DNA of 64,000 nt from Amycolatopsis sp. (GTDB lineage Bacteria > Actinomycetota > Actinomycetes > Mycobacteriales > Pseudonocardiaceae), in NCBI RefSeq assembly GCF_025464955.1, contig NZ_JAODNM010000041.1, positions 1 to 64,000 of the forward strand, read 5' to 3'. The notes beneath the pieces were generated by a model. That model saw only the letters and a program-made list of their open reading frames with translations. It was not told where the DNA came from and made no database searches. The position numbers were made by a program, and so were the translations under genes. Positions 17,033 through 25,755 of the stretch are shown one piece after another. Each line of letters starts with the position of its first letter. The first letter of the stretch is position 1.

Positions 17033-18241
17033 ATGGGGAAGAGGCTGCAGCGCCGCGCGATGGCTGCCCTCGCGGGCAGTGCGTTGCTCGTGGTACCGGG
17101 TTTCACCGCGAGTGGGCCGTTCGCCCCGACGGAGACGATCGCGGCTCAGCCGCCCGCCCGTCCGGTGCACGTCCAGCCGGACGCCGCCGAACTCCCCCAA
17201 ATAGCCGTGGACGGCAGCCTTCCGCAGCCGACGATCCCGCCGCCACTCGCCGCCCCCGGCGCGCCGAACATCCCCCGGGGGTCCGGTTCGGCGGCGCCAT
17301 CTGGCCCGCTCGGGATCCCCGGCACCGCGCTGCAGGCGTACAAGCACGCCGCCGACGTCCTCGCCACGCAGGACCCGGGCTGCCACGTCGACTGGGAGTT
17401 GATCGCGAGTATCGGCCGGATCGAGTCGAACCACGCCCGCGGCGGCTATGTCAAGCCCAACGGCGACAGCGTCGAGCCCATCCTCGGCCCCGTGCTCGAC
17501 GGCACGGGCGGCTTCGCGGCGATCCCGGACAGCGACCACGGCCACTGGGACGGCAACACCACCTGGGACCGCGCGGTCGGCCCGATGCAGTTCCTCCCGT
17601 CGACCTGGCTGGGCTACGAGGCGGACGGCAACGGCGACGGGGTCACCAACCCGAACAACCTCTTCGACGCCACGCTAGGCGCCGGTGAGTACCTGTGCGC
17701 GGCCGGCACCGACCTGAGCGACCCGATCCAGCAGGCCGCGTCCGTGTTCCGCTACAACCACTCTTCGACCTACGTGGACACCGTGCTGACCTGGGCGCAG
17801 GCCTACCGCGGCGGCGCGGCCACGCTGCCCGACAGCCCGGTGCCGATCGGCGCCCCCGACCCACTCGCCGCGATCACGCCTCCTCCCCCGGCTCCGCAGC
17901 TGCCCGCGGCCCCGCCGCCGCCCACCACGACCCCGCCGGCGACCTACGTGCCCCCGACGTCGTCGCCCTCGGTGCCGCCGACCAGCGGCTCGACGCCGCC
18001 GACGACGAGCCCCACCTCGCCGACGACTCCTCCGACGACGACTCCTCCGACGACGCCACCCACCACGCCGCCGACCACGACGCCGCCGACGACTCCCCCG
18101 AGTGATCCGCCGCCGAGCACGACGTCGACCACCCCGCCTCCCCCGCCGACGACACCGACACCGACGACCACGAGCACGACGGCCCCGGCGTCCGATTCGT
18201 CCGCTCCGGCCACCGCGGGGAGCTCCGCGGCGGCGGGTTGA
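17033..18241 (+). CDS. secreted lytic murein transglycosylase with Pro/Thr-rich tail
   Basis: A 402-residue exported cell-wall hydrolase. The signal peptide is residues ~1-28 (AMAALAGSALLVVPG). A Pro-rich linker leads to an SLT/MltB-type domain at about 100-260: CHVDWELIASIGRIESNH with the catalytic Glu, TTWDRAVGPMQFLPSTWLGY, and the NPNNLFDATLGAGEYLC and FRYNHSSTYVDTVL motifs typical of actinobacterial lytic transglycosylases. The last ~110 residues are low-complexity Thr/Pro repeats, a likely cell-wall spacer. The ATG at 17033 follows GGGAG by 5 nt; a GTG two codons earlier is the alternative. The 290-bp upstream gap is relatively AT-rich; no c-di-AMP (ydaO) riboswitch motif was recognised in it. 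Confidence 0.87.
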   Translation: MGKRLQRRAMAALAGSALLVVPGFTASGPFAPTETIAAQPPARPVHVQPDAAELPQIAVDGSLPQPTIPPPLAAPGAPNIPRGSGSAAPSGPLGIPGTALQAYKHAADVLATQDPGCHVDWELIASIGRIESNHARGGYVKPNGDSVEPILGPVLDGTGGFAAIPDSDHGHWDGNTTWDRAVGPMQFLPSTWLGYEADGNGDGVTNPNNLFDATLGAGEYLCAAGTDLSDPIQQAASVFRYNHSSTYVDTVLTWAQAYRGGAATLPDSPVPIGAPDPLAAITPPPPAPQLPAAPPPPTTTPPATYVPPTSSPSVPPTSGSTPPTTSPTSPTTPPTTTPPTTPPTTPPTTTPPTTPPSDPPPSTTSTTPPPPPTTPTPTTTSTTAPASDSSAPATAGSSAAAG

Positions 18242-18380
18242 GCATCCTAGATAACGAATGATCGACAGGTCAGCCAGTTTCGGGCCGAACGGCCGTATGT
18301 CCCCTTGATCCGGTCGTCCGGCCGGGGTATGAACGTCGTCCACGCTGTGAACGAGATCACATGCTTCGGAACGGACACGC

Positions 18381-20462
18381 ATGGCTGGCACCGCGACAGC
18401 ACCTACCGGATCTCCGACCAACCGGCTCTGGAACCGAGAGCTCGAGCACTACCCGGCGGCGGGGCCGCGCGTGGTCAACCTGACCATCGTCGTACTCGCC
18501 ACGATCGTCCTCTACTACCAGTTCTACCTGGCCGGGGCGGTCGCGACGCGGATCATCGCCGAGTTCCACATGTCGTTCGCCTACTACGTCAACATCAGCG
18601 TGATCGGGTATGTGCTGGGTGCCGTCGCATCGTTCGCGGCCGGGTTCGCCGACCGCTACGGCCGCGCCAACATCGTCACGATCGGCCTGCTGCTGACCGG
18701 CCTGCTGTGCCTGTTCGCCATCCCCAACGCCCACAGCAAGGTGACCTTCGCGATCGCCTTCATCGCGGTGGCCTTCGTCGAGGGCGTCATCCTGGTCGCC
18801 ACCCCGGCGTTGATCCGCGACTTCAGCCCGCAGCTGGGCCGCGCGTCGGCGATGGGGTTCTGGACCCTCGGACCGGTGCTCGGCAGCCTGGTCGTCAGCG
18901 TCGTCGTCAGCACCAGCAGCGACAGCCGCCCGTGGCAGGACCAGTTCATGGTGTGCGGGATCGTCGGGCTGGTCATCTTCGTGATCGCCGCGGTCGGGCT
19001 GCGGGAGCTCACCCCGGGCCTGCGCGACCAGCTGATGGTCAGCACCCGCGACCGAGCGCTGATCGAGGCGAAGGCCAAGGGCATCGATATCGAAGCCAGC
19101 CTGCGCAAGCCGTTCCGGCAGATGCTCAAGCCCGACATCGTCGGTTCCGCCTTCGCGATCAGCGTGTTCCTGATCATCTACTACCTCGCGGTCGGCTTCT
19201 TCCCCGTGTTCTTCCAGACCGTGTTCGGCTACAGCCAGTCCAAGGCGAACGGGCTCGGCAACTGGTTCTGGGCCTTCAACGCGCTGGCGCTGCTGATCAC
19301 CGGGTTCGTCTCCGACCTCGTCCGGGTGCGCAAGCCGTTCATGCTGGTCGGCGCGATCGGCGCGATCGTGTTCACGGTCATCTTCGCGACGAAGGCGACC
19401 CAGCCCGACACCAGCTATTCGACGTTCGTGATCCTGCTGATCCTGCTCAGCGCGTTCCTCGGCGTCGCTTACGCACCGTGGATGGCGAGCTTCACCGAGA
19501 CCGCCGAACGGCGTAATCCGGCGCTCGCCGCGACCGGGCTCGCCGTGTGGGGCTTGGTGATCCGGATCGTCATCGCCGTCGCGGTGTTCTTCGTGCCGTT
19601 TGTGGTCAATACCGTCACCACCCTCGTCGACACCGGACCGACCGTGCAGGAGATGGTCGCCGGCGCCGATCCGTCACTCACCGCGGCGGAGAACGCGACC
19701 GTCAAGGCCGTGGCCGCCGACCCGACCATCGCGACGAAGACGCAGTCGCTGGCCGCGCAGTACCAGCCACAGCTGGCCACGGCCGCGAAACTGAAGCCCG
19801 CCACCCTGACCGCGCTCACCGCCAACCCCACCGACCCGGCCACCCAGGCCGACGCGATCAGCCAGATCTCCGGATCGAGCGTCGCGGACGTCGCGAAGGT
19901 CCGCGCGCTTGGCGCGCAGTACGTCGACCAGCTGACCACCGCAGCGGCGATCGACCAATCGACCCGCCTCGCGCTGCTTGCAAACCCGGCCGACCCGGCG
20001 AGCCAGGCGAAGGCGGTCGGCGAAATCGCCTCGGGCCGCCACCTGGCCCCGGCCGACGCCATCGCGAAACTGCAGGCGCTGGCGCAGGTCCCGACCGCGG
20101 ACCTGATCTATCTCAACACCGCGGCACCGCCCGTCCAGAAGGCCGCGGCCGACCTGACCGCACTCGGCGCGGTCCCGGCGGCCGACTTCGCCTACCTGGC
20201 CACGAACGGCCCGGCATTGCAGGACCCGAAGGTCCAGGACGCGCTGAAGTTCTTGCAGGCCAACGCTCCTGGCGTGCTGGCGGCCGCGCATGATTCGCCG
20301 AAGCAGTGGCAGACCTACTTCTGGATCGCCGTCGGCGGCGAGGTCGTGTTCATCCCATTCATCTTCCTGATGGTCGGCTTCTGGAGCCCCCGCAAGGCCA
20401 AGAAGCACCAGGACGAGCACGAAGCGATGGTCGCGGCGGAACTCGCCAGGTTCAACACCTGA
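18381..20462 (+). CDS. MFS transporter with a large extracytoplasmic Ala-rich repeat domain
   Basis: A 693-residue major facilitator. Residues 30-410 hold about eleven membrane segments with the MFS loop motif AGFADRYGRAN (87-97). Between residues ~411 and 645 lies a hydrophilic Ala-rich domain of ~235 residues, then one last membrane segment (TYFWIAVGGEVVFIPFIF, 645-662) and a charged tail. The domain contains a tandem repeat of about 50 residues: 452-500 (TKTQSLAAQYQPQLATAAKL start) and 505-553 (AKVRALGAQYVDQLTTAAAI start), each ending in an ANPxDPAxQA segment; a weaker third unit follows. Topology places the insert outside the membrane, between the last two helices. The substrate is unknown. 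It stands alone, followed by a tandem repeat that may terminate it. Confidence 0.85.
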   Translation: MAGTATAPTGSPTNRLWNRELEHYPAAGPRVVNLTIVVLATIVLYYQFYLAGAVATRIIAEFHMSFAYYVNISVIGYVLGAVASFAAGFADRYGRANIVTIGLLLTGLLCLFAIPNAHSKVTFAIAFIAVAFVEGVILVATPALIRDFSPQLGRASAMGFWTLGPVLGSLVVSVVVSTSSDSRPWQDQFMVCGIVGLVIFVIAAVGLRELTPGLRDQLMVSTRDRALIEAKAKGIDIEASLRKPFRQMLKPDIVGSAFAISVFLIIYYLAVGFFPVFFQTVFGYSQSKANGLGNWFWAFNALALLITGFVSDLVRVRKPFMLVGAIGAIVFTVIFATKATQPDTSYSTFVILLILLSAFLGVAYAPWMASFTETAERRNPALAATGLAVWGLVIRIVIAVAVFFVPFVVNTVTTLVDTGPTVQEMVAGADPSLTAAENATVKAVAADPTIATKTQSLAAQYQPQLATAAKLKPATLTALTANPTDPATQADAISQISGSSVADVAKVRALGAQYVDQLTTAAAIDQSTRLALLANPADPASQAKAVGEIASGRHLAPADAIAKLQALAQVPTADLIYLNTAAPPVQKAAADLTALGAVPAADFAYLATNGPALQDPKVQDALKFLQANAPGVLAAAHDSPKQWQTYFWIAVGGEVVFIPFIFLMVGFWSPRKAKKHQDEHEAMVAAELARFNT

Positions 20463-20516
20463 CGCGAGTCCCCCGTTCGGACTCGCGAGTCCCCCATTCC
20501 GGACTCGCGAGTCCCA
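20463..20516. repeat. three tandem ~22-bp units, probable terminator
   Basis: The unit CGCGAGTCCCCCATTCCGG recurs three times with small changes just after the MFS stop codon. The junctions contain the palindrome ACTCGCGAGT, so hairpins can form. It lies between the convergent MFS and membrane protein genes. Confidence 0.65.
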
Positions 20517-20519
20517 CGC

Positions 20520-21419
20520 TCACGCGGCCGAGTTCCGCAGTACGCCACGCACTGCGGCGACTCCGGTCGCGACGAGCACGGCCAACGCGAGCGCGGACGG
20601 GATGGTGGCGAACACCGGCGCCGCCAACGGCGAGACGTCGTCGAGTGACTCGGCGCCGACGATCGCCGTCAACACCGTGTCGGCGGCGATCGCGACCCAC
20701 ACCAGCCGTGTCCGGCGCTGCTCACTCCAGTCGGTGAAGCGCAGCAACCAGGCGAGCCCGGGCAGCACCAGGATCGCGTGCATCGCCACCGCGTGCAGGG
20801 GTTTGAGCGCACCGGCGGTGGTGTAGGCGAGCTGCGCGTCGCCGCCTCTGGCTTCGACGACGCCGCGCGCGATCATGACCGCGCCGGTCGCGAGCGCTAC
20901 CAGCAAGACGAAGAACCCGAACCGAACCGCCAGCCGCATGCTCGGCGAGAGCGCGCTCGCCCCGGACAGCGCGGCTCCGGTGAACCCCAGCACGGTCACG
21001 ATGATCACCCCGCCACCTGCGGCGAGCAGCATCGACACCGTGTTGTCGAAGCTCGTCTCGAAGTTGAAATGCGAAGGCACCCCGCGCCACGCCTGCAGGG
21101 TGACCAGCACGGTTTCCACCACGCACGCGGCGGAGAACACGCCGAGCAGGAGATTCCGCGCCCGCGGCCGCATAGCGACGAACGACGTCACCCACGACAC
21201 CGTCGCGAGCGTCAGCCCGAACGACAGCCCGAACGTCGCCGCTTTGCGCAGCGACACCGGCCCTACCCACGACCGGCCGGACACGAGCAGCACGCCAACA
21301 TGGACAAGGCCGCTGACGAACAGCACGGCGCCGATGACGTAAGCGATCCGCTCGACACGTCTCGCGTCACCGTAGATCCTCCCCAGCGCACTGCCCACCG
21401 GGCGCGTCTTCGTTGTCAT
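20520..21419 (-). CDS. multi-pass membrane protein of unknown function
   Basis: A 299-residue protein with about eight hydrophobic helices (IAYVIGAVLFVSGLVHVGVL, FGLSFGLTLATVSWVTSFVA, LLAAGGGVIIVTVLGFTGAA, FGFFVLLVALATGAVMIARG, LHAVAMHAILVLPGLAWLL and others). Conserved-looking His residues sit in membrane-proximal positions (LVHVGVL, PLHAVAMHA), but no family was recognised. It has no obvious partner: converging with the MFS gene and divergent from def, with about 120 bp between it and def. Confidence 0.7.
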   Translation of the reverse strand: MTTKTRPVGSALGRIYGDARRVERIAYVIGAVLFVSGLVHVGVLLVSGRSWVGPVSLRKAATFGLSFGLTLATVSWVTSFVAMRPRARNLLLGVFSAACVVETVLVTLQAWRGVPSHFNFETSFDNTVSMLLAAGGGVIIVTVLGFTGAALSGASALSPSMRLAVRFGFFVLLVALATGAVMIARGVVEARGGDAQLAYTTAGALKPLHAVAMHAILVLPGLAWLLRFTDWSEQRRTRLVWVAIAADTVLTAIVGAESLDDVSPLAAPVFATIPSALALAVLVATGVAAVRGVLRNSAA

Positions 21420-21541
21420 GCCAACAGTCTGGAACGCGCACGTCGATCGCGCGTCCGTTGTGGAGCGGCTCTCGCCCTACGCAGATTTACGTACGGGTGG
21501 GTGGCAGAACCCTTCCGCGCGGCGACGGGTAGAAACGAACC

Positions 21542-22192
21542 GTGACCATTCAACCGATCCGCATCGCCGGTGACCCGGTGCTGCACACACCGACCAGCGA
21601 GGTCGTCGCGTTCGACGCCGACCTGAAGACGCTCGCCGACGACATGTTCGAAACGATGTACGCGTCCGGCGGGGTCGGCTTGGCCGCGAACCAGATCGGC
21701 GTCGGCCTGTGCGTGTTCGTCTACGACTGCCCCGACGCCGAGGACAACTGGCACGTCGGCCTGGTCGTCAACCCGCGGCTGACCAAGTCGGCGCTGCCCG
21801 AGACCCTGCCGGACCCGGACACCGACAAGGAAGGGTGCCTGTCGGTCCCCGGCGAGTCCTACCCGACCCGGCGAGCCGCCTTCGCCAGCGTCACCGGCTT
21901 CGACGTCGACGGCCGGGAGATCGAGGTGCACGGCGACGGCACACTCGCGCGGTGCTTCCAGCACGAAACCGACCACCTCGACGGCCGGCTCTACCTCGAC
22001 CGGCTGATCGGCGAACAGGTCGACGAGGCCAAGGTGATGATCGGCGCGCACGGCTGGGGCGTCCCGGGCCACAGCTGGCTGCCCGAACCCCCGGAAGACA
22101 CCCCGCGTCCGGTCGGCCGCGACGTCGTCATCCCCGGCGGACGCCAACGCGGCCCGGTCGCCACGGAACCGGTCCGGCCGCCGCGAACGTAG
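21542..22192 (+). CDS. def: peptide deformylase
   Basis: A 216-residue Fe/Zn enzyme that removes the formyl group from the N-terminal methionine of nascent proteins. All three signature motifs are present: GVGLAANQIG (motif 1), EGCLSVPGES (motif 2, metal-ligand Cys) and QHETDHLDG (motif 3, two His ligands and the catalytic Glu). The C-terminal ~35 residues are a Pro/Arg-rich extension of the kind seen in actinobacterial deformylases. The GTG start follows GGTAGAAAC. It is not next to fmt here. The stop codon lies inside a hairpin shared with the convergent MFS gene. Confidence 0.95.
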   Translation: MTIQPIRIAGDPVLHTPTSEVVAFDADLKTLADDMFETMYASGGVGLAANQIGVGLCVFVYDCPDAEDNWHVGLVVNPRLTKSALPETLPDPDTDKEGCLSVPGESYPTRRAAFASVTGFDVDGREIEVHGDGTLARCFQHETDHLDGRLYLDRLIGEQVDEAKVMIGAHGWGVPGHSWLPEPPEDTPRPVGRDVVIPGGRQRGPVATEPVRPPRT

Positions 22193-22218
22193 GGGCTCAA
22201 CAGCCGTCAACCCCTACG
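22188..22218. terminator. hairpin shared by def and the convergent MFS gene
   Basis: CGTAGGGG (22188-22195) and CCCCTACG (22211-22218) are exact inverted arms spanning the two stop codons. Confidence 0.6.
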
Positions 22219-23556
22219 CCGGAACAGGGCCACTCCCAGTCCGCCCGCCGCCGCGGCGGTCGTGAGCAGAAACGCGGTCCGGAAGCTGCCGTAGTCCGGC
22301 GAGGTGCCGAGCGCGAGCGTCAGGACGGCGACGGTGACGGCGCCGGCCAGGTACTGCGACGTCGTCAGCAGCGCGCCCGCCGTGCCCTGGTTGGCGGCCG
22401 GCACGTCGTGGGTGCCGATGATGAACATCGACGTGTAGATGGCCCCGTGTCCGAATCCACTGAGGACCAAGCCGGGCAGCAGCGCGACGACGTAGGAATC
22501 CCCGTGCAGAGTAAGCGAAATCCACAGTAGACCGAGGATAGCCAGGGCGAATCCGGTAGCCAGCACGGTGGCCGGGTCAAAGCGCCGAACCGCACGACCG
22601 GCCGTCGTGCTGCCGACAGTCACCATCAAAGCCAGCGGCAGGAACGCTATACCTGCCTCCAACGGCGTGTAAGCCTTCATCGACTGCAGGAGCAGGGTGA
22701 GCAGGTAGAACTCGGACCCGACACTGGCCATGTACAACGCCGTGGCCGCCGCACCGACCCGCAATGACGAGATGCGTCGCAGGATGGGCTCGATCAGAAC
22801 AGCCTGAGACGCCTTCTCGTTGCGGACGAAGGCCAGGAACCCCGCCGACGCGAGCCCGAGGCAGACCAACGCCGGCGCGGAATCCCAGCCTCGCGCGGAA
22901 CCGAACGTGAGACCGAGAACCAGTGCGAGCACCGTGCCCGTGCCGAGCCCCGACGCGAGCAACGGAACACCGGTGGGCAGCGTGTCAGCCTTCACCGCGC
23001 GGATCCAGACGGCCGCCCCGAGTGCGCAGAGGAGGGTCAGCGGGACATTGACGTAGAACGTCAACCGCCACGACGCCGTCGTGAGCAGGCCGCCGAGCAC
23101 GGCACCCGCGGCGAGCCCCGACGCGCCGACCGAACCCCAAACCGCCAGTGCCTTGCCGCGTTCCGGTCCCGCCGGGAACGTCGCTTGAATGAGCCCGAGC
23201 ACGGCCGGTTGCAGCAGCGCGGCACCGAGCCCCTGCGCTCCGCGCGCGGCGAGCAGCAACGTTCCGTCGCCTGCCGCGCCACCCGCCGCGCTGGCAGCCC
23301 CGAACAGCAGGATCGCGACGATGAACAGCCGCCGCGCGCCGAGCCGGTCCGCCAGCCGCCCGCCGACGACCAGGAAGCCCGCGAACAACACGGCGTACGC
23401 GCTGATCACCCACTGCGCCAGCTCCGGCATCAGGCGCAGGTCGGCGGCGATACTCGGTAGCGCGATGTAGATGATCGAGTAGTCGAGGGCGATCAGGAAC
23501 TGGGCGACCGACAGCACGGCCAAGGTCGCCGTCGCCGTCGAAGTCCGCAAGGTCAT
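22207..23556 (-). CDS. MFS drug-efflux-type transporter (DHA2-like)
   Basis: A 449-residue polytopic membrane protein, probably a proton-driven exporter. It begins with a membrane helix (VLSVAQFLIALDYSIIYIALP, the DHA2 motif with Asp in the first helix), has the loop GGRLADRLGARR, and PERGKALAVWGSVGASGLAAG (motif C-like) in the fifth helix. The ATG at 23556 gives the usual short N-terminus; an in-frame ATG at 23574 lies inside the palindromic operator and is less likely. The divergent MerR gene at 23613 and the shared operator indicate that the MerR protein controls this pump. Confidence 0.88.
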   Translation of the reverse strand: MTLRTSTATATLAVLSVAQFLIALDYSIIYIALPSIAADLRLMPELAQWVISAYAVLFAGFLVVGGRLADRLGARRLFIVAILLFGAASAAGGAAGDGTLLLAARGAQGLGAALLQPAVLGLIQATFPAGPERGKALAVWGSVGASGLAAGAVLGGLLTTASWRLTFYVNVPLTLLCALGAAVWIRAVKADTLPTGVPLLASGLGTGTVLALVLGLTFGSARGWDSAPALVCLGLASAGFLAFVRNEKASQAVLIEPILRRISSLRVGAAATALYMASVGSEFYLLTLLLQSMKAYTPLEAGIAFLPLALMVTVGSTTAGRAVRRFDPATVLATGFALAILGLLWISLTLHGDSYVVALLPGLVLSGFGHGAIYTSMFIIGTHDVPAANQGTAGALLTTSQYLAGAVTVAVLTLALGTSPDYGSFRTAFLLTTAAAAGGLGVALFRRRG

Positions 23557-23573
23557 GTCCGCATGCTCGAACA

Positions 23574-23589
23574 TTCACACTAGTGTGAA
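23574..23589. promoter_or_regulatory. 16-bp perfect palindrome, MerR operator
   Basis: TTCACACTAGTGTGAA lies in the 56-bp gap between the MFS and merR genes. MerR proteins bind dyads placed between promoter elements, so one dimer here could control both genes. Binding is inferred from position and symmetry. Confidence 0.75.
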
Positions 23590-23612
23590 GGAAAGCCGAA
23601 ACGGAGGTCGCT

Positions 23613-23969
23613 ATGCGGATCGGGCAACTGGCCGAGCGCACGGGCGTACCCACCCGTCTGCTGCGGTACTACGAGGAACAGGAGCTGCTCACGCCCGACC
23701 GGTCGTCGAACGGCTATCGCGATTACGCCGAGCCGCTCGTCGACCGGGTCACTCAGATCCGCGGCCTGCTCGACGCGGGCGTGCCGACCAAGATCATCAA
23801 GCAGATCCTGCCCTGCCTCGATGACCCGTGCACCATCCACGTCACCGATGCCACCCCGGACCTGATCGTCAACCTGGAACGCGAACGCGACCAGATGGAC
23901 GCGCGCATCAGCTGCCTGACCAGGAACCGGGATGCCATCAACGGTTACCTCGACACCGTCCGGGGTTAG
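23613..23969 (+). CDS. MerR-family transcriptional regulator
   Basis: A 118-residue regulator. The N-terminus MRIGQLAERTGVPTRLLRYY is the MerR winged helix with the wing residues NGYRDY, followed by a dimerisation coiled coil (LIVNLERERDQMDARISCL). Cys residues occur in LPCLDDPC and SCL, so metal, thiol or hydrophobic ligands are possible; the C-terminus is short. It sits divergently from the MFS exporter with a 16-bp palindrome between them, suggesting a drug-responsive activator of efflux plus autoregulation. It converges with infA, 2 bp apart. Confidence 0.92.
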   Translation: MRIGQLAERTGVPTRLLRYYEEQELLTPDRSSNGYRDYAEPLVDRVTQIRGLLDAGVPTKIIKQILPCLDDPCTIHVTDATPDLIVNLERERDQMDARISCLTRNRDAINGYLDTVRG

Positions 23970-23971
23970 CG

Positions 23972-24196
23972 CTACGTCCGGTAGCGGTAGAGAATCCGGC
24001 CGCGGGTGAGGTCATACGGGCTCAGCTCCAGGAGCACCCGGTCAAACGGCAGGATCTTGATGTAGGTCTTGCGTATCTTCCCGCTGATGTGGGCGAGCAC
24101 CTTGTGCCCGTTCGGCAGCTCGACCCTGAAGGTCGCGTTGCGCAGACACTCGACGACGGTGCCCTCGACCTCGATGCCCCCTGATGTTCCCGCCAT
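23972..24196 (-). CDS. infA: translation initiation factor IF-1 (paralogue outside the ribosomal operon)
   Basis: A 74-residue single OB-fold protein that binds the 30S A site during initiation. The sequence follows IF-1 throughout: [53 protein letters not shown]. The ATG at 24196 has GGAGAA 9 nt upstream and gives the standard length; the frame is open further upstream but as unrelated sequence. The usual infA lies between map and rpmJ in the ribosomal protein operon; this copy has no such neighbours and differs in places ([10 protein letters not shown] instead of the common RxxIRILPxD), so it is probably a second, divergent IF-1. It lies 47 bp downstream of the GNAT gene and may be co-transcribed with it. 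Confidence 0.9.
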   Translation of the reverse strand: MAGTSGGIEVEGTVVECLRNATFRVELPNGHKVLAHISGKIRKTYIKILPFDRVLLELSPYDLTRGRILYRYRT

Positions 24197-24243
24197 ATTC
24201 TTGCGCTTCTCCGGTCCGTGGTCGTGGGTCGGTATGGGGTGAG

Positions 24244-25044
24244 TCATCCGCGGCGCACCAACTCGAGATTGCTGCTCGCTCGCCTGGCGCCGACGCCCTC
24301 GAACAGCGCCAGGGCCGCCTCGTTGGATTCGTTCACTTCGGCCGACGCCGTTTCGATCCCGGAGCGGTGCAGCGAGCCCAGCACATGAGCCAACAGCGCC
24401 CGAGCGATACCGCGGCGGTGTCTGCCTGCCCGTACCGCGATCAGCCCGATCCGCGGCTGCCGAGTCACCTGCACCACCCGGATCAGTCCCACGTACGCGT
24501 CGGACTCTGCTGCGACGGTGTACTTCGCCGGGTCCAGCAGGGTAGTCGCGTCCGGGCGGACCAACACCTCGGCCGGCATTGCCTGCCATCCGACGGTGGC
24601 CTCGACCTCGTCACGAATCGCGCGATCCACCTTCCGCAGAGGTTCTTCTTCCGCCTCGCCGGCGGCCACGATCGTCACGCCCGATGGCGGGAGCACAGAG
24701 CCGAGGCCCGTCACCCGGGGGTCGGTGGGTACGAGGTACTCCCATTCGCGACGCCGGGTCGTGAAGCCCGCACGCTCCCAATGGGACGTCAAGTCGAGAT
24801 CGGTCTCGTCGACCACCGTGTACAGCGGGGTCGGCAGGTCCGCCAGCATCACCTCGGCGAGCCGGTCGAATGCCGCGCCCTGCCACGCGTCGATGCCGAG
24901 GAAGATCCGCCCGTCGGGCCTGGGCGACGCATAGCCGCGGCCGACCACCCGGTCGTCCTCCAGCGCGTGCCATAACCGCTCGGCGACCCGCGTGATCACT
25001 ACCGCGTGCTCGCCCGTGCCCGAAGTGAAATGCAGAGAGTTCAT
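24244..25044 (-). CDS. GNAT-family N-acetyltransferase
   Basis: A 266-residue protein with its GNAT fold in the C-terminal half: [21 protein letters not shown] is the acetyl-CoA-binding R/Q-x-x-G-x-G/A region (R-H-R-R-G-I-A), followed by [19 protein letters not shown]. The N-terminal half ([18 protein letters not shown]) looks like a second, degenerate GNAT-like lobe. The ATG at 25044 is chosen because the downstream sequence MNSLHFTSG begins the folded region and AAAGG lies upstream. Two linked features deserve notice: a 17-codon sORF with a strong ribosome site 53 bp upstream, and an IF-1 paralogue immediately downstream. The substrate (antibiotic, peptide or ribosomal protein) is unknown. 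Confidence 0.82.
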   Translation of the reverse strand: MNSLHFTSGTGEHAVVITRVAERLWHALEDDRVVGRGYASPRPDGRIFLGIDAWQGAAFDRLAEVMLADLPTPLYTVVDETDLDLTSHWERAGFTTRRREWEYLVPTDPRVTGLGSVLPPSGVTIVAAGEAEEEPLRKVDRAIRDEVEATVGWQAMPAEVLVRPDATTLLDPAKYTVAAESDAYVGLIRVVQVTRQPRIGLIAVRAGRHRRGIARALLAHVLGSLHRSGIETASAEVNESNEAALALFEGVGARRASSNLELVRRG

Positions 25045-25097
25045 AGGTTTTCGCCTTTCGGAAGTGCCTTGTCGAGGCGCTCCCGGCGACACCTACG

Positions 25098-25151
25098 TCA
25101 ATCGCCCGACCGTGAAGACGAGGGGAGCACCCACGTGGATACTGCGTTCAT
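25098..25151 (-). CDS. 17-codon leader sORF with a strong ribosome binding site
   Basis: The ATG at 25151 is preceded by AGGAGG with a 7-nt spacer (TGAGACCC), the strongest ribosome site in this part of the window. The reading frame gives MNAVSTWVLPSSSRSGD and a TGA. It ends 53 bp before the GNAT start. It could be a leader peptide controlling the GNAT-infA transcript by translation-dependent attenuation, or a short functional peptide. Evidence is only the ribosome site and position. Confidence 0.5.
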   Translation of the reverse strand: MNAVSTWVLPSSSRSGD

Positions 25152-25404
25152 GGGTCTCACCTCCTGATGCGATGTCACGGTCGCGTGCACGCTATCAACC
25201 CGAACGCCGCCACGGCCAACCATTTTCCGGCCGGCCGGATCGGCGGCTGCCGAGGAACCCAGTGGACTCGGGACAGACCAGTTGACCAAGATGGTCGGAT
25301 GAGCCAGGTCGAGGTCGCACTGCTGACGGACCAGCACAACTACGCCGTCATAATGAGGCCGTGGCCGGCTGGCTCACCCCCAACGACCAGAAACACTAAC
25401 CCGC

Positions 25405-25755
25405 ATGTGCCGGTATGCCGAGACCATCTACAAGGTCCACTACGTGTGTGTGCCGTGTCGCAGGAGCCACAAGTACGCCTGGGACGGGGCGGAGCATCGG
25501 TGCACGTCGTGTCGTCGGCCGATGGTGTTCGCGGGACATGACTTTGCCGCGCCGCGGCGGCGAAACGACTCCGGGTGGACCGCGGTGGGTGCGGTGCTCG
25601 GCGCGGGACTGCGGTACGAGGGCTTCGCAACGTGCGGTTTCAATCGGGCACCGAACTTCCGGCCGCGGACTGGTGCGCAGGTACGAACGCGGCGACGAGC
25701 CGCCCAGAGATGGGGCGTGCCGGAGAAGGTCGCTCTGGCCGCACCGGATCCTTGA
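25405..25755 (+). CDS. small zinc-ribbon-like conserved protein
   Basis: A 116-residue protein with two Cys pairs, CVPC (15-18) and CTSC (33-36), spaced like a zinc ribbon, then a conserved-looking basic segment FAGHDFAAPRRR and a C-terminal FRPRTGAQVRTRRRAA. It resembles actinobacterial small proteins with a KVHYVCVPCR start whose function is not known to me. The ATG at 25405 is the first in frame; ribosome-site support is weak (CACTAACCCGC upstream). A regulatory or nucleic-acid-binding role is possible from the zinc ribbon and basic tail. It directly precedes the DUF222/HNH remnant. Confidence 0.65.
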   Translation: MCRYAETIYKVHYVCVPCRRSHKYAWDGAEHRCTSCRRPMVFAGHDFAAPRRRNDSGWTAVGAVLGAGLRYEGFATCGFNRAPNFRPRTGAQVRTRRRAAQRWGVPEKVALAAPDP

